Virus record (IMG/VR): IMGVR_UViG_3300013295_000113
Span: 1-21,771 of that record
Reading direction: 5' to 3' (one strand)
Source: a virus
Length of the DNA: 21,771 nt
In this document: one piece after another, positions 7,688 through 14,983 of the stretch
Layout: each line of letters starts with the position of its first letter
Numbering within the stretch: position 1 is the stretch's first letter
Made by a program: the position numbers and the translations under genes
Notes under the pieces: model-generated
Told to the model about the DNA's origin: nothing
The model's input: only the letters and a program-made list of their open reading frames with translations
Databases searched by the model: none

Positions 7688-8058
7688 TACGGACTCAAGT
7701 TATCAAGGTTGCCATCAATAGAGTCTTGCGATGTCTCAGGCGCAATGCCAACCTCACCTGCAGTTGTCTGCGTAACGGTTTGATCTGCAGCTGTTACAAC
7801 GTTCGGGTCAGTTGTTAGCGCGTTATCAACTTCTGCAACGTCAGCATCAGGCCGTGGAAAACGTATAGCAATTTTCTCAGGCTGCCGCGCAGGCAGTCTA
7901 TACGGGTCACGCTCATCATTACAACCATTGTTGCAAACGCGTAAACCTGGGATGTTGCGATCTTGTGAAATGTCTGCATACGCACGCTTCATTTTGCATC
8001 TATCACAAATAGCAATAGATAAAACAGTGTTGCCAAGCGTATTAAGCCATGCGCTCAT
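7687..8058 (-). CDS. Small Cys4 (zinc-ribbon-like) phage protein with acidic tail
   Basis: The 123-residue product begins MSAWLNTLGNTVLSIAICDR. Four cysteines sit at about 18, 21, 42 and 46 (ICDRCKMKR ... VCNNGCNDERDPYRLPARQP), a CX2C-X20-CX3C set that could bind zinc. The DPYRLPARQPE block after it is typical of a small protein I recognise from the connector region of aquatic phages. The remaining 60 residues are acidic and probably disordered (RPDADVAEVDNALTTDPNVV onward). Its ATG overlaps the stop of the adaptor gene by four bases and there is no good ribosome site of its own, so translation is probably coupled to the adaptor. A zinc-stabilised connector or assembly factor is a guess; the metal site is inferred from spacing only. 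Confidence 0.7.
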   Translation of the reverse strand: MSAWLNTLGNTVLSIAICDRCKMKRAYADISQDRNIPGLRVCNNGCNDERDPYRLPARQPEKIAIRFPRPDADVAEVDNALTTDPNVVTAADQTVTQTTAGEVGIAPETSQDSIDGNLDNLSP

Positions 8059-9113
8059 CTTGTGTATGGGCTTATGTTAGGCGCAAAATAGATAGGCGAC
8101 TTGTCCCGCTCTTCTTGCTCAGCCTGTAACCAGTACTTTTCAGCTTGATTTTCGCAATACGTAATGCGATCAGTCTGCACGCCAGGTAGTTCCATAGCCA
8201 TCTGATGCGCAAGCATATTCTGGATGGCTAGATACCATCGCTGGGGTATTTGAATTGAGCCTGATAAATCACCTACATCCTGTACGTAGTATGAACACCA
8301 CGCCACAATCTGAGGCGCGTACGTGGCAGGTGTAGGCCACAAATACATTGACGCTTGTGGAATTGTGCGATCAAACCAAAACTGTAGCGGGTAATTGCTA
8401 GTGAAGTTCTTATTAGGCAGATTTGTGTAGTCATCGCGATTCAAACGTGCAATTGGTATTTCAGTTGCGTTAGAGCCAAACACTACTTGGTACACACCCA
8501 TGTTTACGCCTGCGCTTTGCTGTATTCGCCAATACGGCGCAGAGGCAGATGGGTCTAAATCATAGTAAATCCACGTGCCCGCAACCCAAGTTGTAGCTCC
8601 AGGGCTGTAAAGTGTCACCCAAGTGCTATTATCAAGCGAGTATTGCACACTCAGAGTCACAGAACCCGACGTAGCTGGTAGGATACCCACGGAGCCCACG
8701 TAGATGTTACTACCAGCCCCATTATTGATGCCAATATTGCCTGTATTTGTTGTAAGTTGACAGATGTTGGTGTATTGCCCATCAAACGCGTAGGAAGAAT
8801 TCCCAGAAGAGCTGTAGCCGCCTGACGTATTAGCTGTGAGTGTGCGGTAATTTGAGTTTAGAACATCATTGACGCCTACAGGCAGCGTGTAGATGTACTT
8901 ATCAGGCACCAAGCCTAGCACAACTTTTTGAATGCACCAATACTGAATGCCGCGATTAACAAGATTTGACAGTAAGTAGTACAAACTTTGCGTTGACGCT
9001 TGCAGTTGCTCAACGGTTAGCTCTTCAGCAAGTTTTCCTGCACGACGTGCGCCACTGTCAATAAGATTTTGTACAGTGATAACAGTTTGACCAACAGTAC
9101 CGCTTGTTGACAT
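8055..9113 (-). CDS. P22 gp4-like head-tail adaptor with inserted discoidin-like domain
   Basis: The two ends of this 352-residue protein resemble the P22 gp4 / tail accessory family, which binds below the portal and closes the filled head. Residues 12-88 are a helical start (VQNLIDSGARRAGKLAEELT, LYYLLSNLVNRGIQYWCI) running into YIYTLPVGVNDVLNSNYR. Residues 228-352 carry the rest (DDYTNLPNKNFTSNYPLQFW, IQIPQRWYLAIQNMLAHQMA, MELPGV, and a final helix). Between them, about 86-216, sits a beta-rich segment with AFDGQYTNICQL, LSVQYSLDNSTWVTLYSPG and PYWRIQQSAG, which looks like an F5/8 type C (discoidin) carbohydrate-binding domain. Such an insertion could project from the tail surface. The upstream gene ends 10 bases before this ATG. 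Confidence 0.7.
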   Translation of the reverse strand: MSTSGTVGQTVITVQNLIDSGARRAGKLAEELTVEQLQASTQSLYYLLSNLVNRGIQYWCIQKVVLGLVPDKYIYTLPVGVNDVLNSNYRTLTANTSGGYSSSGNSSYAFDGQYTNICQLTTNTGNIGINNGAGSNIYVGSVGILPATSGSVTLSVQYSLDNSTWVTLYSPGATTWVAGTWIYYDLDPSASAPYWRIQQSAGVNMGVYQVVFGSNATEIPIARLNRDDYTNLPNKNFTSNYPLQFWFDRTIPQASMYLWPTPATYAPQIVAWCSYYVQDVGDLSGSIQIPQRWYLAIQNMLAHQMAMELPGVQTDRITYCENQAEKYWLQAEQEERDKSPIYFAPNISPYTR

Positions 9114-9123
9114 GTAGTATTAC

Positions 9124-9669
9124 CTAGTAGTTTTTAATTTTGCCACCCTCAGCGCAATGCCAGCGTTTTAATGACGCAGCTTTACGCGTAGGTTCACCTT
9201 TATCGTCTTTCATAGGTCCAGGCATGCCACTCATTCGTGCGCAAAAAGAATCATGCCTGCCGCCTTTTGCCTGTGGAGCTTTAAGGTGACTGCCTGTCGC
9301 CCTATTAAACTTGTCACGACCTTTTTGTGTTAAGCCTGCGCCTTTGTTTGTGGGCAGTTTTTCACCGCGACTAACAGACAGTACTGGGTCGCCACCACTT
9401 TTCATTTTGACTGTTTTTGCTGATGCTTTAAAGTCCGCAGCAGTTGGCGCGCCTTTGCTACCGGGCTTGCGCATGCGTTCGCCAGATCCTGCAGCAATAC
9501 GCTTTTGTTTAGCATGGATGTTATCCCACAAGCCTCCGGATTTTTTGCCAACTGCGTTCTTAACAGAGTACGCAATGGCAACTGCTTGCTTTTGTGGCTT
9601 GCCCGCTTTGACTTCAGCAGAAACATTCTTACTGAATGCTTCTTTAGACTTGCTTTTAAGCAACGGCAT
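9124..9669 (-). CDS. Basic Lys/Gly-rich protein with conserved aquatic-phage domain
   Basis: The 181-residue product is very basic. Residues 1-46 (MPLLKSKSKEAFSKNVSAEV, then KAGKPQKQAVAIAYSVKNA) form a small helical unit seen in many aquatic phage proteins. Residues 103-176 form a second conserved unit: SRGEKLPTNKGAGLTQKGRD, FNRATGSHLKAP, then SFCARMSGMPGPMKDDKGEP and RKAASLKRWHC. I recognise the latter as a domain of unknown function that recurs in marine and freshwater phages. Short KSGG, AKGG and AEGG motifs link it loosely with two other genes in this window. The high charge suggests nucleic-acid or capsid-interior contact, but this is inference. The start is one base after the preceding stop (TAATATG), with a weak AGG site 8 bases upstream. 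Confidence 0.7.
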   Translation of the reverse strand: MPLLKSKSKEAFSKNVSAEVKAGKPQKQAVAIAYSVKNAVGKKSGGLWDNIHAKQKRIAAGSGERMRKPGSKGAPTAADFKASAKTVKMKSGGDPVLSVSRGEKLPTNKGAGLTQKGRDKFNRATGSHLKAPQAKGGRHDSFCARMSGMPGPMKDDKGEPTRKAASLKRWHCAEGGKIKNY

Positions 9670-9670
9670 A

Positions 9671-12328
9671 TTAGGCCTGCGCTTCTTTCCAGCTTAGACG
9701 AGCTTGAATGGTAGATGCGCCAGTTGTAGTTGCAACTACGTACAAGATATCTGGGCCGTCCGGATACAAACCTGCTTGGGTGGTAGGTACGGTGTTGTTG
9801 ACGCCACCGCCCAAAATTGAGTTGCCCAAATCGCGAACCTGTGACAAGTCCAAAGTATTAATACCAATAGGCACGTATGAAGCTGCCAATGACTCGCCGC
9901 CGGTAATGGTTGCCGTAGTTCCGGTGGCACCATTGACAGCAATTTGCGCCAAGGAAGAAGTAAAACCTCCAGCAAGCTGCTGCGGCGAGATAAATGTAGC
10001 TTGGCTGCCCGTTCCAGAAAACGCTGCGGCAAGTCGCCCATTAAGCACCAAGTTAATAAGCACCTGCGATGTTGCAGCAATGATTGACACAGAGTCAAGT
10101 TGCAACTGCATGCGGTTAACATTCTCTTTCAGGCCCAAAGTATCTGTAGTGCCATTGTCTACTGATGGGGCAATGCGAATTGCCATCAATGCGTAAGAAC
10201 CAGCGGTTGCCACCGTTAATCCGGTTGTCATGCCGTAGTTAAAAATTAATGATTTATCGTCGTTGAACTGGCCATCCATGATGACCGATGAGCCCCAGTG
10301 CGAGATGGAAGGCACAGAGTCTTGGGTAGCGTACTCAACAGTCACAAATGCCGTTGCGCTGTAGGTAAACGCAGTTGCCGCAGCGCCGCCTGTTGCTCCG
10401 CGAGTGCATCCCGTTAGGGACGTTGCCGTCTTGCCGGTGTATGTGACGTACTCAATTGCGCCAGACGTGCCGCTCGCCGTGAGCTTTGCAGTTCCACTGG
10501 AATTAAACAGGGACGTATCCGCCACCGGGATCGTCGTGTCTGCCACGCCAATTGATGCTGTCAGGTAAGTTGTAGGCGTCAGACCCGAGGATTCGTAGTG
10601 CGACGGCAAGTTGCCGGAACGCATATACGCTTCATACTGGACGTTGTTGTTCTGCACTTGATGGCAATACGTAACCGCGCCGTCTTCCCCGCGAAGGCCC
10701 CAACGGATGGAGCCCGCGCCATACCAAGAGTAGTCGATGTACCACATCTGCATGCGAGATATGTCAAGCGTGTACCCGGAGGGGCCAGTGCCATCCATGG
10801 GGTCAAACCAAGTGGAGCGAGGGTATGCCGTGTCCGTTGTAACGGACATGATGTAGCCGCCATTTGGCGAGCTGGTGGCGTTGTAGCTGTTGCCCCGGTA
10901 CTCAGGAGCAATAGTCAGCGATGTATCGCTGGCGATTGCAATGACCCGGTACGACTGACCCCGGAGTACGCAAAATTGGCCGGGTGTGAGTGCAGTGGTA
11001 AAGTTGGTGCCGACACCGGTAACCGTTGCGTTTCCCTGTGTGACTTGGCAATAGCCAGCAGTCTGGATGGTTGAAGAGCGAACAACAGCGGTCAGGTTCT
11101 GGCCATCGTACTTAAAAAAGATGCCGTTTTGCTGGTCAAAGATACCCACCGAGTTCTGCGCGCCGTACCATGCGACAGGGTTAACACGAATTGCGTTACC
11201 CGTTGCAGGTGTTGAAGGCGGTGTATTAAATACTGTAGTTGCATAGGTGAACGTGGTTTTGGTAAACCCACCAGTCAAAATTGTAAACGTACCGTTGTAC
11301 TGCGATGGGGTCGCTCCAGACACTTGAATTACCGCTCCGGCAGCAAGGTTGTGTGGAGCGGAGGTGGTAACCGTAACGGTAACCCCAGACGCTGTTAGCA
11401 CCGGCTGGAACAGCGTTGGGCACAACGCCGAGCCGGTAGAGAACTGGATGCCCTTGCCTGACTGGTACCGGAAGTAGCGACGGGTCTGACGAATCAATTG
11501 CTGGTTGGTAATCGTGCCGCCAGCGGAAAACGCTACCCCGCCGTCGTAGGGGCGGGACTCCACCCATCCCGCAGGGCGCATGTACACGTTAACTTGTCCT
11601 GCACTATTTAGCGGGCTGGTGACCGCTGAAGCCGTCGTAAAGGTAAAGGTGCTGGCCGTCGGGGTTGTCGCAACGATCCACGCGCCGTTTACGTTAAGGT
11701 CAGAGGTAAAGCCGACCATGTAAACGTAGTCGCCGACATTCAACCCGTGCGGGTAGGTAGTTGTGCAAAGCGGGGTAGTGGTTGCGCTTGCGGTAATGCA
11801 ATTTGAACCAACTTGAAAGCCGCAGTTGCTGTAAAAGTAGCCGGGGTACACATAGGTCTTGCCGGGGTTGAACACGTTGGTGGTTGCCGTGGCATTGGCG
11901 TCAATGAGGAACGATACCGATGTACTCGCCGTGACAGTCGTAACCAACCACCAGCCGTTGATGTTGGGGTTTGTCGCGCCTTGAATAAAAATTGGGGTAC
12001 CCACCGCATACGCGGCGGTGCTCGCCATGAACACCGTTACGGTGCGGCTTGCGCTTGTCGTCTGGATACCAAGGGAAGACGAACCATTGTTGACCGTTGT
12101 AGAAATCTGAGGGATGTAGTATGCGCCTTGACGGTTGTTTTGCAGATTGATTGACTCCCACTTGGTAGGCTGCTGCCCGTACTCAAAGTCGGTGTCAATC
12201 AATGCTTGCGGTTGTGATACGCGCAGTTTATCTACAGGATCGTATGCCGCTGAACGCGACGAAGTCTGCGTGCGTAGTTGATTATCTGTTTGGCTTGTTG
12301 GGCCTGTGTAAGAAACTAGTTGTGACAT
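9671..12328 (-). CDS. Large virion structural protein (885 aa)
   Basis: This is a large beta-rich protein with N-terminal block KLRVSQPQALIDTDFEYGQQ and PTKWESINLQNN (about 34-66), which I recognise from large virion proteins of aquatic tailed phages. Three related units follow at about 101-140, 190-231 and 322-362; each has HxLxxGxxVxVxG...NGxxxVxxxxxxxFTF (for example YPHGLNVGDYVYMVGF and APHNLAAGAVIQVSGA). A VTGVGTNFTTALTPGQF unit (about 436-480) and a second conserved block (SRMQMWYIDYSWYGAGSIRW, EAYMRSGNLPSHYES, about 524-581) come next, then a TTIPVADTSLFNSSGTAKL unit and a C-terminal domain. The sequence directly upstream has a good AGGTGA site, after the terminator. A tail hub, nozzle or tail-spike platform role is plausible; no enzymatic motif was seen. 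Confidence 0.75.
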   Translation of the reverse strand: MSQLVSYTGPTSQTDNQLRTQTSSRSAAYDPVDKLRVSQPQALIDTDFEYGQQPTKWESINLQNNRQGAYYIPQISTTVNNGSSSLGIQTTSASRTVTVFMASTAAYAVGTPIFIQGATNPNINGWWLVTTVTASTSVSFLIDANATATTNVFNPGKTYVYPGYFYSNCGFQVGSNCITASATTTPLCTTTYPHGLNVGDYVYMVGFTSDLNVNGAWIVATTPTASTFTFTTASAVTSPLNSAGQVNVYMRPAGWVESRPYDGGVAFSAGGTITNQQLIRQTRRYFRYQSGKGIQFSTGSALCPTLFQPVLTASGVTVTVTTSAPHNLAAGAVIQVSGATPSQYNGTFTILTGGFTKTTFTYATTVFNTPPSTPATGNAIRVNPVAWYGAQNSVGIFDQQNGIFFKYDGQNLTAVVRSSTIQTAGYCQVTQGNATVTGVGTNFTTALTPGQFCVLRGQSYRVIAIASDTSLTIAPEYRGNSYNATSSPNGGYIMSVTTDTAYPRSTWFDPMDGTGPSGYTLDISRMQMWYIDYSWYGAGSIRWGLRGEDGAVTYCHQVQNNNVQYEAYMRSGNLPSHYESSGLTPTTYLTASIGVADTTIPVADTSLFNSSGTAKLTASGTSGAIEYVTYTGKTATSLTGCTRGATGGAAATAFTYSATAFVTVEYATQDSVPSISHWGSSVIMDGQFNDDKSLIFNYGMTTGLTVATAGSYALMAIRIAPSVDNGTTDTLGLKENVNRMQLQLDSVSIIAATSQVLINLVLNGRLAAAFSGTGSQATFISPQQLAGGFTSSLAQIAVNGATGTTATITGGESLAASYVPIGINTLDLSQVRDLGNSILGGGVNNTVPTTQAGLYPDGPDILYVVATTTGASTIQARLSWKEAQA

Positions 12329-12341
12329 ATTTCACCTAATA

Positions 12342-12372
12342 AATAAAAAGCAAGGGCCGAAGCCCTTGACTT
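12342..12372 (-). terminator. Intrinsic terminator with UUCG loop after the Lys/Gly-rich gene
   Basis: On the minus strand a perfect 7-base-pair stem, CAAGGGC / GCCCTTG, at 12368-12351 closes a TTCG loop, giving the very stable C(UUCG)G tetraloop, and is followed by CTTTTTATTTATT. The stem begins four bases after the stop of the upstream gene. Flanking AAAAG / CTTTT can extend the pairing, so it may also work on the other strand. It lies inside the late gene series, so it should lower expression of everything beyond it unless read through or anti-terminated. Confidence 0.85.
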
Positions 12373-12918
12373 TTAGAAACTGCAAGAGCCGCCTTTTTTC
12401 ATGGGGGTATGCCCGCATGAATCCATGCGCATTGCGCTGTGCTTAACATGCCCGCCAGCTTTGTAGCCTGGGGCGCACAAGCCGCCAGTGGCCATTTTGC
12501 CGCCTTTTTTCAGCTTTAAGTTTGTGCCCTTAGCGCCTTTGTGCTCTTGCGTGTCATGCTGCTTAAAGGCTTTTTTGATCATGGCCTTATCTTGTGCCAT
12601 GTCAGACTTGCTGCCTTCAGCCTCGCCACCTTTTTTCATAGGGCGCATAGGCATTGCTGCCATACGAGGCGCTGCAGGCTCAGCAACAGGCATTGCCATA
12701 CGAGGCGCTGCAGGCTCAGCAACAGGCATTGCCATGCGTGGGCGGGCCATCATGCGTGCACGAGATGCCATCGCAGGTGTTACTCGAGGCGTAACCATGG
12801 GTACACCCCCATCAGCCATGTGCTTTTTATGCGCACGACCACCTTTTTTCAGCTTCGCCTCATCAACAGACGGCTCAGTGGTTTGCATTTTAGGTTTACG
12901 GCTAAAATTTGTTGCCAT
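12373..12918 (-). CDS. Lys/Gly-rich (KKGG) repeat protein with Met/Pro/Ala tandem unit
   Basis: The 181-residue basic protein starts MATNFSRKPKMQTTEPSVDE. KKGG-type motifs recur: KLKKGGRAHKKH, PMKKGGEAEGS, LKLKKGGKMATGG, YKAGGHVKHS and PMKKGGSCSF at the very end. The middle holds two identical 12-residue units (RMAMPVAEPAAP) coded by a perfect 36-base tandem repeat, plus a partial third. Cysteines cluster at the C-terminus (GGLCAPGY, RMDSCGH, GGSCSF). Such proteins are common in aquatic phage structural regions, but I know no proven role; an internal virion or DNA-condensing protein is a guess from charge and position. A strong AAGGAG site lies upstream of the ATG, arguing for high expression. 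It is followed directly by a terminator. Confidence 0.65.
   Translation of the reverse strand: MATNFSRKPKMQTTEPSVDEAKLKKGGRAHKKHMADGGVPMVTPRVTPAMASRARMMARPRMAMPVAEPAAPRMAMPVAEPAAPRMAAMPMRPMKKGGEAEGSKSDMAQDKAMIKKAFKQHDTQEHKGAKGTNLKLKKGGKMATGGLCAPGYKAGGHVKHSAMRMDSCGHTPMKKGGSCSF
12661..12732 (-). repeat. Perfect 36-base tandem duplication inside the KKGG gene
   Basis: Two identical 36-base copies (12661-12696 and 12697-12732; each begins CATACGAGGCGCTGCAGG on the plus strand) lie head to tail. The length is a multiple of three, so the copies add 12 residues each without breaking the frame. Perfect identity suggests a recent slippage event, and copy number may vary between related phages. Confidence 0.9.
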
Positions 12919-12929
12919 GATATACTCCT

Positions 12930-13985
12930 TTACGCTTGGTCAGAGCCAAGCAAGCCTGCACGAGTGGAATTGGGGCCAACTTGAATTGCAGTCAAACCCA
13001 TGCTAAGCAGCAAACGCTTATTGCCATCTGGTGTACCAGTAATTGCGTAAGTACCGCGCACATCAGGCGTAACTGGGCTAGACACGCTTGAAGGAACCAA
13101 GTTCAACGCGTTGGCAGTGTAAGAACCTGTGGTTGTCACTTTTGTACCGGCCAAGTAGTTAGCTTGCGTAGTCGAAATGTTACCTGTAGTGGCAGAAGCA
13201 TTGGTCCACCAGTAAGTAGTATTCAAAGACACAGCACCAAGTGAGCCAATAGTGCCAGTAAACTGCACCAAAGTACCGCTAGGCGGCGAATAAAGCACTG
13301 TAAAAACACCCGGCGTGGCAATTGTCAATGCAGAAACAGCTTGCGTAGAGTAAAAAGTGGTTCCACCACCTAGACCCGCCAAAACACCGCCAGTATTATC
13401 AATAGTACCTGCAGCAAATTTTGCAGTCAGCACGTAAGAAGGGTCGACCACTTTGGCAGGCAAGCCCATAACTTTGGTAGTATTGACAGACACAGCAACT
13501 GCAGTAGCTGCAGAGAACGCAACACTAGAAACTTGGAAGAATGCTTTGCGACCTGACGTTGTAGTAGACGCCACCGTGCCAGATTGAATAATCTCACTCA
13601 TGGGCTGACCGTAGTAGTCATAACCAGAAATTGTGATTACAGAGTTGGTAGGCGAGCCTGCCGCTGTGGTAACGCTAACTGCACGTGGGTAGTCAAATTG
13701 CACCACGACAACGCCATCAGTGCGCGTAACTTGCGTAGTACCTGCAGTTGCACTTGTAGCTGCCAATTGCGCACTACCGCTATACGTGGTAGCAACTGTT
13801 GGCGTAACAGCTGCCAAAACTGCGCCAACTGTCACAGTAGCAGGAGTTTCATCTAGCAAATACACACGACCCATAGGGCCAAAACCCAAATCCATGGGCG
13901 CTGGGTTACCAAGATTGCTATTGGTATTGATACCGGCAAAAGATTGCGCAGTACCTAAGAAGAGATCATCAGAAAATTGAGGCAT
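12930..13985 (-). CDS. Beta-rich virion protein downstream of the major capsid gene
   Basis: The 351-residue product begins MPQFSDDLFLGTAQSFAGIN and has a conserved start with GPMGRVYLLDETPA. It continues with VVVQFDYPRAVSVTTA, then SVITISGYDYYGQPMSEIIQ (about residue 120-140) and Ala/Thr/Gly-rich beta sequence. The C-terminal end (PDVRGTYAITGTPDGNKRLL) is compact. Proteins of this type are found in aquatic phages next to capsid genes; decoration, head-fibre or tail roles are possible. The ISGYD...SEII motif resembles one in the product of 6513-7322. The gene is preceded by a terminator and a 71-base gap, and has GGAG 9 bases before its ATG, so it may start a separately controlled segment. 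Confidence 0.65.
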   Translation of the reverse strand: MPQFSDDLFLGTAQSFAGINTNSNLGNPAPMDLGFGPMGRVYLLDETPATVTVGAVLAAVTPTVATTYSGSAQLAATSATAGTTQVTRTDGVVVVQFDYPRAVSVTTAAGSPTNSVITISGYDYYGQPMSEIIQSGTVASTTTSGRKAFFQVSSVAFSAATAVAVSVNTTKVMGLPAKVVDPSYVLTAKFAAGTIDNTGGVLAGLGGGTTFYSTQAVSALTIATPGVFTVLYSPPSGTLVQFTGTIGSLGAVSLNTTYWWTNASATTGNISTTQANYLAGTKVTTTGSYTANALNLVPSSVSSPVTPDVRGTYAITGTPDGNKRLLLSMGLTAIQVGPNSTRAGLLGSDQA

Positions 13986-14011
13986 TTTGTCTGCTCCATG
14001 AAAAGTATGAC

Positions 14012-14048
14012 AAGAATTAAGAAAAGGGGCTGGTGATTAGCCAGCCCC
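14012..14048 (-). terminator. Intrinsic terminator after the major capsid protein gene
   Basis: On the minus strand GGGGCTGG (14048-14041) pairs with CCAGCCCC (14033-14026) around a 7-base loop, and is followed by TTTTCTTAATTCTT. This is a clear rho-independent terminator 8 bases beyond the capsid stop codon. Terminators directly after the capsid gene are known in other phages, where they help make capsid protein the most abundant product; that role is inferred here. Confidence 0.85.
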
Positions 14049-14056
14049 GCTCTGGC

Positions 14057-14971
14057 TTATACGCCAGGTGTGCCGTACACGCTGCGTGGGTCAGTCCAGT
14101 TAGGAATGTAACGCTCGGTAGCCTTATAGCGCATGCTATCGGTTTCGAAGTCACCTTCCATGGTCTTCTCCAAAGCACGACGCATCATCAGCTTCAAGCC
14201 TTCAGGCGCGTCGGTTTGTACCCACCAGTTGGTGGCAGAAGTTAAACGACTGATAACAGATGCGCCTTCAGGCAGCAAGCCAATCGATTTGATCGGGTTG
14301 ATGTCGTTGTTAGCAGTACCTGCACGCAGGACAGACTTCAACAGCACTTCAGCTTGGAACACATTACCAGGCGCAACAACCAGCTTCACAGGTTGGAGAC
14401 GGATTTTCTTACCGTTGTTGTCAACTGCTTGACGAACTTGGATAAGCATCTGCTCCAAAGAAGTTTGGCTCAAGTTAGCTGCTGTAGACAGCAAGTTGCT
14501 AAACGAACCAGCTGCAATGGGGTGTGCAGAGTTGCTCAAAGAAACGCCATCACCACCAGTATAAGAGCTATTGAAAGCGCGGTTTAAGATGTTAGCGCAA
14601 AGCAGTTCTTTGGTTTCCACCAGAGATTGTGCCAAATGCTTAGCATAAACTTGACCGATACGGATGTGGTCGCCGTCTTCAACCAAGACTTTAGTCAATG
14701 CAAAAGCAAGACCAAACACTTGATAGACGTAGCGTTGCAAGAAGAGTACGCCGCCTTGTTGGTAAGAAACAGGCGAGCCGTCCGGCAATTGCGGAGCAGC
14801 GCCAAATCCGTACAAGACAGGTTCTTCGTGGTAGTTGCGAGGGATGCCAGATTGCTCACGGAATACCGTGGACCATTCATCGGCGCGTTGGTCGTAAACT
14901 CCATCAAATGCTTCGTTGAGGATGGGCTCGACGATGCTTCGGAAGTCCGTACTTCTCATTGGTGCAGCCAT
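14057..14971 (-). CDS. Major capsid protein, Mu gpT-like HK97-fold family
   Basis: The 304-residue product forms the head shell. It begins MAAPMRSTDFRSIVEPILNE, with a helical start and AFDGVYDQRADEWSTVF. The middle (about 121-151: ETKELLCANILNRAFN, SSYTGGDGVSLSNSAHP) is the pattern I know from Mu gpT-like capsid proteins, where a GGDG-S...HP block follows the long spine helix. Later parts fit too: RLQPVKLVVAPGNVFQAEVL (P-domain strand), NWWVQTDAPEGLKLMMRRAL and the closing YIPNWTDPRSVYGTPGV. The length is usual for the HK97 fold without a fused protease. A strong AAGGAG ribosome site precedes the ATG and a terminator follows, both fitting high expression. Scaffold and decoration genes lie upstream, a normal head order. 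Confidence 0.85.
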   Translation of the reverse strand: MAAPMRSTDFRSIVEPILNEAFDGVYDQRADEWSTVFREQSGIPRNYHEEPVLYGFGAAPQLPDGSPVSYQQGGVLFLQRYVYQVFGLAFALTKVLVEDGDHIRIGQVYAKHLAQSLVETKELLCANILNRAFNSSYTGGDGVSLSNSAHPIAAGSFSNLLSTAANLSQTSLEQMLIQVRQAVDNNGKKIRLQPVKLVVAPGNVFQAEVLLKSVLRAGTANNDINPIKSIGLLPEGASVISRLTSATNWWVQTDAPEGLKLMMRRALEKTMEGDFETDSMRYKATERYIPNWTDPRSVYGTPGV

Positions 14972-14983
14972 TGTTTATTCTCC

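Noticed and set aside
12488-13006. Plus-strand frames with repeated RGAAGSATGIA and Cys/His-rich units
   Set aside because: The repeat arises from the 36-base tandem in the minus-strand KKGG gene read backwards; no start signal was seen.
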